Below, piece after piece: positions 24,618 to 32,038 of a stretch of DNA of 64,000 bases (position 1 is its first letter; each line of letters starts with the position of its first letter). Origin of the DNA: an uncultured Bacteroidales bacterium (lineage in GTDB: Bacteria; Bacteroidota; Bacteroidia; Bacteroidales; Paludibacteraceae); assembly GCA_937885465.1 (NCBI GenBank), contig CAKZZM010000006.1, forward strand, positions 27,742-91,741. Direction: 5' to 3'. Position numbers and translations under genes: made by a program. The notes under the pieces were generated by a model that was not told the origin of the DNA, searched no databases, and worked only from the letters and a program-made list of their open reading frames with translations.

Positions 24618-24865
24618 TATAAGTAAATGATATAAATATATATGATAAGGTGTTGAGGTAAGGTAGGTCGCAGAGAGAGCATGCCGGCTGCGTGGCAGCC
24701 GTAGCACTGCAAGCAGATACATTAGGAGATATGTCTCTTTAGAGACATTTGAGAGTAATAATCGCGGATGGTTCGCCGTGCGAAGAGGTTGTTTTTGAGG
24801 TTAGACGGGTAATTCGCACTATTATAAAACCTTACAAACAATCTTTCAAAAAAGTGATATCAACT
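24618..24865. other. Non-coding stretch with several hairpins
   Basis: No ORF with a ribosome site or family signal. Visible stems: CGGCTG-CGTGG-CAGCCG (about 24685-24701) and TGTCTC-TTTA-GAGACA (about 24733-24748). Could be the 3' region of the folC transcript or a structured RNA; not assigned. Confidence 0.35.
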
Positions 24866-24897
24866 CTTGCATAGGTTAGAAAATTGTTGTAATTTTG
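24866..24897 (+). promoter_or_regulatory. Promoter of candidate small RNA
   Basis: CTTG (24866-24869), 20 nt, TAATTTTG (24890-24897). Confidence 0.6.
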
Positions 24898-24903
24898 CAT
24901 TGG

Positions 24904-25013
24904 ATTTTTTAAAAAGGTAGCAAAATTACCTCTTATGAAATACTACATAGATACATACATAGTGATTTGATTTTGTAGTGCACATTGCCCGATAGGGCAG
25001 TGTGCATTTTTTT
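24904..25013 (+). ncRNA. Candidate small RNA or leader transcript, about 110 nt
   Basis: Bounded by a consensus-like promoter and a strong intrinsic terminator, with no large ORF. Contains a small stem AGGTA...TACCT and an 11-codon ORF (24935-24970, MKYYIDTYIVI) that might be a leader peptide. It matches no RNA family I can recall with confidence. Confidence 0.5.
24980..25013 (+). terminator. Intrinsic terminator of the candidate small RNA
   Basis: GCACATTGCCC / GGGCAGTGTGC (11 bp, one G-U pair), loop GATA, then A and seven T. Confidence 0.85.
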
Positions 25014-25048
25014 GTATAGTATTTTGTCATTCCGCCGACAGGTTATAA

Positions 25049-25114
25049 AATCTTTTATTTATACGGCAAGAATTTTATTTCGGGTGAGGTGGTTGCTATG
25101 CGGTCTGCTTGACG
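25049..25114 (+). repeat. Decayed copy of the leader and signal-peptide start of the 26038 gene
   Basis: Matches 26024-26094 (TTTATTTAT...AATTTTA...GAGGTGG-TGCTATGCGGTCTGCTTG), with the start codon lost (ATA) and a one-base deletion. A non-functional duplicate of a gene 5' end. Confidence 0.65.
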
Positions 25115-25191
25115 AAAGTGAAGGGTACGGCAAGGGCGGTTAAGGTAAAAAAGTATATAACGACTAATATCTGTAATTGAATTATAGTATT

Positions 25192-25422
25192 ATGGAAAGA
25201 GAAATGACATTACATGAGGCTCAAATGGATTTGCTTCGGGTAGTAGGACGGATGAAATCTGTTGCTCAAATACAAGAATTACGTCAGATAGTTTCTGATT
25301 ATTATGCAAGAAAGGCAACGGAAGGGATGGATCGCCTTTGGGAGAGTGGTGAATGGAGTGCGGAAAAGAACGAAGAAATATTGAATACGCATTTACGTAC
25401 GCCCTATCGCTGTTCTCAATGA
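25192..25422 (+). CDS. Antitoxin-like protein (partner of a PIN-domain toxin)
   Basis: 76 residues from ATG 25192 (MEREMTLHEAQMDLLRVVGR). Helical, with the pattern of Bacteroidales antitoxins that precede PIN toxins: QELRQIVSDYYARKATEGMDRLWESGEWSAEKNEEI and a terminal THLRTPYR. The last bases overlap the ATG of a toxin start (ATGA), as in intact pairs, but the toxin itself is broken. An alternative start at 25177 adds five residues. Confidence 0.7.
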   Translation: MEREMTLHEAQMDLLRVVGRMKSVAQIQELRQIVSDYYARKATEGMDRLWESGEWSAEKNEEILNTHLRTPYRCSQ

Positions 25423-25554
25423 TGAAAAAGATAGTGTTGGATACAAATTGCTTGAATCGTTTCAAACTATAGACATTTTGATGCACTAAAGAAAATAGAA
25501 TACCCCAAAATAATTGTTCTTCGTCTTGATGAATTTTTGGGGACTCTATATTGA
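25419..25554 (+). pseudogene. PIN-domain toxin remnant with internal deletion
   Basis: Begins with a good PIN start (MMKKIVLDTNCLNRF, including the metal Asp) that hits TAG after 17 codons. In the +1 frame the next bases encode HFDALKKIEYPKIIVLRLDE and end with TGA at 25554, which fits a PIN C-terminus. About two thirds of the normal protein is missing between them, so the toxin is inactive. Confidence 0.7.
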
Positions 25555-25595
25555 TTTTGCTAATAATAAATTTGTTACGACTAATTAAACACATT

Positions 25596-25624
25596 ATTAA
25601 CCAAAAAATCTTTCATTTATACGG
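25596..25624 (+). repeat. Second partial copy of the 26038-gene leader
   Basis: ATTAACCAAAAAATCTTTCA TTTATACGG, compared with ATTAACCAACATATCTTTCA TTTATG at 26015-26040. It lies between the two antitoxin cassettes. Confidence 0.6.
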
Positions 25625-25688
25625 TAGTATGCGTGGTTGCGCATATTTTTGCGGTCAAAGATATCGGATTAGTTAAATTGAAAACATT

Positions 25689-25925
25689 ATGAAAGTAACA
25701 ATCTCATTAGAAGGAATATGGACGATGTTGCAGTCGTTATCTTTATCTTCTCGCAATAAGGAGTGGTTGGCAGCTCGTCTGATTGAGTCTTGTGCCGAAG
25801 ATGCTCGTGTCAAACAAGAGAAGATGGTAGCCGAAACACTCGGTTCAGCGTATTTCGAAACGAAGCAAGCCATCGCGGCGGGACAAACAATGCCAAATGC
25901 TTATGATTTATTGGACGAGATATGA
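25689..25925 (+). CDS. Small antitoxin-like protein
   Basis: 78 residues: MKVTISLEGIWTMLQSLSLS, NKEWLAARLIES, and an acidic, Pro-containing C-terminus (MPNAYDLLDEI). Resembles RelE/ParE-type antitoxin halves in which a short strand and helix precede a toxin-binding tail. Its stop overlaps an ATG that opens a very short ORF, probably an eroded toxin. Family not certain. Confidence 0.55.
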   Translation: MKVTISLEGIWTMLQSLSLSSRNKEWLAARLIESCAEDARVKQEKMVAETLGSAYFETKQAIAAGQTMPNAYDLLDEI

Positions 25926-25966
25926 TGAGATATCAAATCATTGTTAGCATCGCTTTAAAATTGTGA
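25922..25966 (+). pseudogene. Possible RelE/ParE-type toxin remnant
   Basis: MMRYQIIVSIALKL then stop; overlaps the antitoxin stop as an ATGA. The opening resembles RelE-like toxins, but only 14 codons remain. Confidence 0.3.
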
Positions 25967-26037
25967 CTATATACAGGGATTAGCAAATGCAAAAGAATCA
26001 ACAAAAATCATACTATTAACCAACATATCTTTCATTT

Positions 26038-29000
26038 ATGAAGACAAAAATTTTACTTAAGGCGAGGTGGCTGCTATGCGGTCTGCTTGCCGTGTTCCTA
26101 ACCACTAATGTGTGGGCAGAAAACCCTTACTTATCAGCAGATTTTACAGCCAAAACAACCGGATCGTCTGCTTATAATTCGACTTGGACTTATGGGAGTT
26201 TTTCCATTACAAATGGAGCCAATAATAACAAAGGATGGGCTTACATTAAGTTTGGCGGAAAAAGTGGAACTATTTCAACTGCAAATCCTTGTTATGTAGT
26301 ATCTCCTAAGGTTGAAAAGGCAATAGCATCAATAGATGTGATAACCAATTCCGGTAATTTAACAGCAGGTTCTGTAAATGGATGGGGTGTTTATGTCTAT
26401 TCTGATGCAGAAATGACTACTGAAATTGATCATGTAACAGGTGGTGCTATGACAAAAAAAACTGCCGAAACATTGACTCTTACGCCTTCAGATTCAGAGG
26501 ATTCATGGCCTAAAAACTCCTATTACAAAGTCTATTTCGATTTGGCAAATACGACAACTACAAATGGTATTGTCTGGGTAGATAAAATTAATTGGTATGA
26601 ATACGTCGAGGGCGGCGTAGCAACATTGGAGAGTATTTCTTTCTCCGGTGGTTTAAGTAAAACATCGTATAGTTCTGACGATCACATCGACCTGTCCGGT
26701 CTGACTGCAACAGGCAGTTACTCTGATGTGAGTACGTCTGACATTACCAATGAAGTGACGTGGACGGTTAGTGCAGACGGCACTAATTACGTTAGTCCGG
26801 AAGCACTTACATTGACCGCAGGAATGACGCAAATCTATGTGAAAGCGACCTTGGGTGACATATCCGCAACTACCATTATCAACGACTTGACCGTTACGCA
26901 AGCTTTGCCAAAATCCACACTTACTTTTACTGCCAAATGCGAAGGTTCCGGTACTGCTGATGATAATGTAACGTGGACTGTGATTTCTGACGGTACGGAA
27001 TCTACTTACGATAGTAGCAAGGGCATTCACTATGGAACCAATTCGGCAAGCGTGCAATATATCAAACTTTCCACAAGTGGTATTGCCGGAACCATTAGAA
27101 AAATTGTAGTTAATACAAGTGCTGCGAGTGGAGTTACGGCAACTGCATCGGTTACGGTAGGTGGTGCAGCTTTTGGCGGCGAAGCACAAACCATTGGTAC
27201 AGATGCAACAGATTATACTTTCTCCGGTTCAGCAATAGGTGCGATTGAAGTTACAGTTACAAAGGAAAGTAGTGCAACAAAAGCACTTTATGTTAAATCT
27301 GTAGTTGTTACTTATGAGACCACCCCCTATGTGGCGGTTGAGCCGGCATCCCTGACATTTAGTGCTAAACAGAATGTGGCAGTTGAGGCTCAGACTTTCA
27401 CCTTGACGGGTGCCTACTTGGAGAATGGTTTGACGCTGACTGCCTCCGCAGGATTTGCCGTAAACCCGACCACTTTAACTGCTGAAACGGCCATGACATC
27501 CGGTGGTGTGACGGTGACTGTTACGCCCGCCACTCCGACTGCCGCCACTTCGCCCGTCACCGGAACAGTTACTATCAGTGGCACGGATTTAAGCGAGGAT
27601 GTGACAGTGAGTTTGTCGATGACCGTTACCGCGACCTACGCTGTCCAAGTGGCAGTTAATGACGGGTCAATGGGTTCGGCTACTATCAATGGCGGTACGG
27701 CAACGGTGTATGCTACCGATGACGATATAATCAACCTCGTGGCAACGGCTGCAAGCGGACATGAGTTCGTGAAATGGACTGTATCAGATGAGGATATCAT
27801 TCTTGACAATGAAGATGATGCTTCCACTACTGCAATAGCCGGTGCAGCAGGTACTATCACCGCAAACTTCCAATTGCAACAATGTACAGGTCTTGCCGCT
27901 CCGACTTTGGATGAAATAACCAAGACCTACAATAGTGCAACGATTACATGGAATGCAGTTACCAATGCGGAGGGCTATTATGTATATGTATATGAGGATG
28001 CCGAGCATACGACAGAGAAGGCTTCGTATTTAGTAACAGATGGGACTTCGTTTGAAGTGAATAACCTCGCAGCCAACACGACTTATTATTATACGGTTAT
28101 GGCAGCAGGTGACGGTTCGACCTATTGCGATGAGAACAACCCGCTGTTGTCCGGCTCATTCACGACCAATGACTATCCGAGCGTGAATGTGACGTATAGC
28201 GAGAACGGTGTGTCGCGTGAGCCTGTTTCGCAGAAGATCATGACGGCGTTTGCTTTGCCGACGAGTGTTACCAACAATGTAGGCGGTAAGGTATTTGTCG
28301 GGTGGAGTACGGTTGAGTTGGCAGTGGCTTCTGCTGCCCAACCCGCATCGAACTACTACGCCAAGGGCGCAAACTTCACGATTGAGAACAATGCAGCCAT
28401 TACGCTGTATGCGGTGTATGCCGATGAGACTCCGGGGGTTGCAAGTGCTGTGTTTACCGAGACGTTTGCTAACGCAACAGGTACAGCCGGTTGGTCAGGA
28501 AATTCCGCTGCCGGTACAATTGCGTACGATAACGAGGGTTGGGTTGCTGACAAGGCTAATGGTAATGACGGAAGTGCTAAATTTGGAGCCAGTAGTGCTC
28601 AGGGTTATGCTACAACTCCGGAGATAAGCATAGATGGTTCTGCTACTCTAACATTCAAATCCGGAGCGTGGAGTGGAGATAAGACCACCGGCGGTTTAGT
28701 TCTTTCTATCGAAAAAGGAACAGCTACATTAACTCCGTCCACTATAGATTTGACTGATGGGGAATGGGCTGACAATAAAGTAGCCATAACCGATGCAGCA
28801 GGTCCGATTAAGATTAAGTTCTCGGCTGCTCAAGCAAGTAAGAACCGCTTCTTCTTGGATGATGTGGTGGTAAGTGTAGCCGGTGCTGCCACTTACTCCA
28901 ACTACGTGACGAGTGGTGTGGTTAAGCCTGCTACACCGACCTTTGATGTAGAGGCAGACACATATAACGAGCACAAATTGATTATCGTGGAGACGGCAAC

Positions 29001-31689
29001 GGACGGTGCTACTATTTACTATACTCTTGACGGCAGTGACCCGACCGATGGCACGAACAGCAATCGCAAGGTGTATGACGCTGATAGCGGCGTTGAATTA
29101 GAAGAGTGTGGCGAATATCAACTGAAGGCTGCAGCCTTTAAAAATGATGTATATAGCGATGTGGCGAGTGCCGAATATACTATCTTGCTATCTACCGCCA
29201 ATACCCTTGTTACTGCATACACTCCTGCGGAGGCTATCGCCATCTACGACGGCGACTGCGACAAGAGTGAGAAGGTGTATGTACGCGGTGTGGTAACAAG
29301 CGCCACGATGGAGACGAGTTCAAGCACTTCGGCGGCGGATTATAAGGATAAGGCGTATAATGTGTATGTCAAGGGTATCGGTACCGACGGCAGCGTGACC
29401 TTCGAGTTCTATTGTATGTTCAAGGACGAGAAAAACACCGCTTTCTCCTCCGGTGATATACAGACGGGCGACACCGTGACTGCATACGGCACGTTGGCGA
29501 AATCTAATAGCACCTACGAGTTTAGTGCGGGCTGCTATATGGTTGAATATAAGAAGTTCATGATAGAGAAAGTGTCGATAAACAACACTTTGGAGACTGC
29601 ATACACCGTAGCGGCGGCGATAGCAAAGATTGACGATGCTACAAGCGACTTGCAGAACAGCACAGAGGTGTATGTAAAGGGTGTGGTAACAAGCACGAAT
29701 AATTCCAAAACCATTGTTATTCATGATGCTGATGCAGAAAACTCTTTCCAATTCTACAAGGCTGACTATGGAACGTTTGCGGTAGGCGAGAACGATACTA
29801 TCATCTGTAAAGGTTCGATACTCAAGCATAACAGCACTTATGAGATGGCAGAAGGCGGCGAGGTGGTAAGTGTGAAGGCGTATGTATCATCGGTTGAGCC
29901 GCCGGTAGCGCAGACTGTGGCAGTGGTGGCAAAGTGTGGTGACAAGTACTACGCTATGTCAACAACCGTGAGTAAGAGTGCAACGGCATACGAGGTAACA
30001 TTCAACGAGAGTGGGGCAGTGGTTATTCCTCAGACACTGGGTAAGGCTGCTATCACATGGTACATGACGGACACTGAGAATGGTATAACACTGCAGGACA
30101 GCAATGGCAAGTACCTAACGGGTGGCTCAAGTACTGACTTATCTTTGGGGACTGCCTCATTCGAATGGGTATGGTCTGCCGGTAATAATTGCTATATAAA
30201 CGGAACAAGCGGTACGCGCACCTTCCTGTACCAAACAGGACAAGGTTTCAAGAACTATGCATATTCGAATATTAGTAAAGCTGGCTATTCAGAAGCTTCG
30301 TTTATCGTAACCGGCATAGCAGAGTCGGTAGCAGTAGAGGTGGACGCAAATGTTTCTGATCTGCCTGACGATGCCGATGTGACGGTTGGAGAGGATGTTA
30401 AACTCACTATTGATGTGGACAAGGAGTTAGGAGAGATGCATATTGACAATGGCGGTACGGTAGAGATTGCCGACGGCAAGACCCTGACGGTTCAGAACCT
30501 CTTCCTGTCGTCGAACAGGGCAGATAGTGTCTCATCGCAGATACTCGGTGCTAATGGCAATAATATAGCTCTTGCAACAGGTGGTGATGTGTTCTTTGAT
30601 ATCACCCTCGGCAAAGAAGGTACAAGCGAGCAGTGGCACGCCTTCACCGTTCCGTTCCCTGTGGATGTTCTCAATGGTATATATGACACCCTCGGCAATA
30701 AACTGACGAACGAGGTTAACTATGCTATTATGGTTTATCATGGTGATATCCGCGCTAATGGTCAGTACGGTTGGAAGAAATATCGCGGAGTACTCGTTCC
30801 CGGTGTGTTCTACGTGATGGCCACTGACGGTGATCGCGACACTTATCGCATGAAGATGCGCAGCGGTGCTTCCGTCTTCGCCGGCAACAGCATGACATAC
30901 ACCGCCTATAGTGGTTCGGGTGCGGTTACGGATAAGGGTTGGAACGGTATAGGTAACCCGTCGCTGTGCTACGGCACTGTGGCACTGATGGTCAGTGTGC
31001 TTAATCCTGAAACTTACGAGTTCGTTACTTATGCGGCCTCAGCTTGCAACTTCGTCGTTGGTACTCCGTTCTTCTATCAGGCTGATGCCGATGGTACGAT
31101 GACTATGGCTACCGAGAATAAGCCGTACTACGCTCCTCAGATGCGCGGCACAGAGTCTGTAATTGAGGATATGAAGGTTTATCTCGGCAATGCAGCCCAC
31201 ACCGATTATATCTATGTGTCGGCAAACGAGGAAGCCGCCTCTTCTTATGAGATCGGCAAAGACCTTGTCCGTATGACGATGACCAACACACCTTCTGTTC
31301 CGCGTATCTGCGCTGCTGCTTACGGTAACAAACTGTCAGCTATCAACACCCCGCTCGTGAGCGGTGAGGCAGTGGTTAATCTGTCGCTCTATGCTCCGGA
31401 GGCAGGCACTTACACGCTGAGAGTGGATGAGGTGGCGGATTACAATGTATATCTTATGCGCGGCAGCGAGTTAGTATGGAATATGAGTAACGGTCAGTAC
31501 GAGGCAGAACTCGTGAAGGGCGATAACACCGAGTATTCGATACTGCTGAGGCGCAATGCCCCGAGTGTAGCAACAGGCATGGATATTATCACCGCTGAGG
31601 ATAAGGTGGAGAAGGTGATACTCAACGGCGCACTCTATCTGATACGCGACGGGAAAGTTTACGACAGTACGGGTAAGGCTGTGAGATAA
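26038..31689 (+). CDS. Giant multidomain secreted surface protein with C-terminal tail
   Basis: 1883 residues, signal peptide about 1-27 (ending TNVWA). Visible parts: an N-terminal beta-sandwich (30-195), Ig-like strands (200-430), a second Ig-like section (434-530), a divergent InlB-type repeat (538-612, GHEFVKW), fibronectin III-like (620-690, NAEGYYVYVYED, TTYYYTVMAAG), a Listeria/Bacteroides-type repeat (740-790, FVGWSTV...LYAVYA), a beta-sandwich (800-960), a chitobiase/hexosaminidase C-terminal-like domain (about 965-1050, TIYYTLDGSDPTDG), two OB-fold-like domains (YVRGVVTS near 1081 and YVKGVVTS near 1211), a long beta-rich region and the tail KVILNGALYLIRDGKVYDST. No catalytic domain seen; adhesin or surface scaffold inferred. 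Short direct repeat units suggest domain duplication. Confidence 0.85.
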   Translation: MKTKILLKARWLLCGLLAVFLTTNVWAENPYLSADFTAKTTGSSAYNSTWTYGSFSITNGANNNKGWAYIKFGGKSGTISTANPCYVVSPKVEKAIASIDVITNSGNLTAGSVNGWGVYVYSDAEMTTEIDHVTGGAMTKKTAETLTLTPSDSEDSWPKNSYYKVYFDLANTTTTNGIVWVDKINWYEYVEGGVATLESISFSGGLSKTSYSSDDHIDLSGLTATGSYSDVSTSDITNEVTWTVSADGTNYVSPEALTLTAGMTQIYVKATLGDISATTIINDLTVTQALPKSTLTFTAKCEGSGTADDNVTWTVISDGTESTYDSSKGIHYGTNSASVQYIKLSTSGIAGTIRKIVVNTSAASGVTATASVTVGGAAFGGEAQTIGTDATDYTFSGSAIGAIEVTVTKESSATKALYVKSVVVTYETTPYVAVEPASLTFSAKQNVAVEAQTFTLTGAYLENGLTLTASAGFAVNPTTLTAETAMTSGGVTVTVTPATPTAATSPVTGTVTISGTDLSEDVTVSLSMTVTATYAVQVAVNDGSMGSATINGGTATVYATDDDIINLVATAASGHEFVKWTVSDEDIILDNEDDASTTAIAGAAGTITANFQLQQCTGLAAPTLDEITKTYNSATITWNAVTNAEGYYVYVYEDAEHTTEKASYLVTDGTSFEVNNLAANTTYYYTVMAAGDGSTYCDENNPLLSGSFTTNDYPSVNVTYSENGVSREPVSQKIMTAFALPTSVTNNVGGKVFVGWSTVELAVASAAQPASNYYAKGANFTIENNAAITLYAVYADETPGVASAVFTETFANATGTAGWSGNSAAGTIAYDNEGWVADKANGNDGSAKFGASSAQGYATTPEISIDGSATLTFKSGAWSGDKTTGGLVLSIEKGTATLTPSTIDLTDGEWADNKVAITDAAGPIKIKFSAAQASKNRFFLDDVVVSVAGAATYSNYVTSGVVKPATPTFDVEADTYNEHKLIIVETATDGATIYYTLDGSDPTDGTNSNRKVYDADSGVELEECGEYQLKAAAFKNDVYSDVASAEYTILLSTANTLVTAYTPAEAIAIYDGDCDKSEKVYVRGVVTSATMETSSSTSAADYKDKAYNVYVKGIGTDGSVTFEFYCMFKDEKNTAFSSGDIQTGDTVTAYGTLAKSNSTYEFSAGCYMVEYKKFMIEKVSINNTLETAYTVAAAIAKIDDATSDLQNSTEVYVKGVVTSTNNSKTIVIHDADAENSFQFYKADYGTFAVGENDTIICKGSILKHNSTYEMAEGGEVVSVKAYVSSVEPPVAQTVAVVAKCGDKYYAMSTTVSKSATAYEVTFNESGAVVIPQTLGKAAITWYMTDTENGITLQDSNGKYLTGGSSTDLSLGTASFEWVWSAGNNCYINGTSGTRTFLYQTGQGFKNYAYSNISKAGYSEASFIVTGIAESVAVEVDANVSDLPDDADVTVGEDVKLTIDVDKELGEMHIDNGGTVEIADGKTLTVQNLFLSSNRADSVSSQILGANGNNIALATGGDVFFDITLGKEGTSEQWHAFTVPFPVDVLNGIYDTLGNKLTNEVNYAIMVYHGDIRANGQYGWKKYRGVLVPGVFYVMATDGDRDTYRMKMRSGASVFAGNSMTYTAYSGSGAVTDKGWNGIGNPSLCYGTVALMVSVLNPETYEFVTYAASACNFVVGTPFFYQADADGTMTMATENKPYYAPQMRGTESVIEDMKVYLGNAAHTDYIYVSANEEAASSYEIGKDLVRMTMTNTPSVPRICAAAYGNKLSAINTPLVSGEAVVNLSLYAPEAGTYTLRVDEVADYNVYLMRGSELVWNMSNGQYEAELVKGDNTEYSILLRRNAPSVATGMDIITAEDKVEKVILNGALYLIRDGKVYDSTGKAVR

Positions 31690-31727
31690 AATGAAGTTGA
31701 TGAAAGCAAAGAATAAATTTATTTCGT

Positions 31728-31868
31728 ATGAAAAGGCAATATCAATATCCACAGACAGAATTTGTAGCCACCTATTCGGGTGAAGCGATACTACTCTTGG
31801 GTTCCGGCACGATGCCTGAACCTGTACCGGCAAGGCGTTATATCGAGCCGGATGTCTCGGAGCCGTAA
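31728..31868 (+). CDS. Small 46-residue protein of the MKxYxxPxT type
   Basis: MKRQYQYPQTEFVATYSGEA at the start, then ILLLGSGTMPEPVPARRY and an acidic end (EPDVSEP). It begins 38 nt after the giant surface protein and shares its opening pattern and position with the 5606-5749 gene. Function unknown. The rest of the gap to 31977 is A/T-rich and empty. Confidence 0.6.
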   Translation: MKRQYQYPQTEFVATYSGEAILLLGSGTMPEPVPARRYIEPDVSEP

Positions 31869-31977
31869 GAAGCGTATCAGCTCTGATTGTTTAGAGGGGA
31901 AGCGGTGCACGGAAGTGCACCGCTACTCGCATATTATTCGAGAAATATTACTGAAATATTAAAAAATAAATATTTTT

Positions 31978-32009
31978 CTTGCGAATGTGATTACATTTTT
32001 GTAAATTTG
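31978..32009 (+). promoter_or_regulatory. Promoter of the V-type ATPase A gene
   Basis: CTTG (31978-31981), 20 nt, TAAATTTG (32002-32009), 29 nt before the ATG. Confidence 0.7.
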
Positions 32010-32038
32010 TGGTCAAATTCAAAATATTATCGTAATAT

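Noticed and set aside
26653..31833. Many minus-strand ORFs opposite the giant surface protein
   Set aside because: Shadows of a repetitive coding strand with biased third positions.
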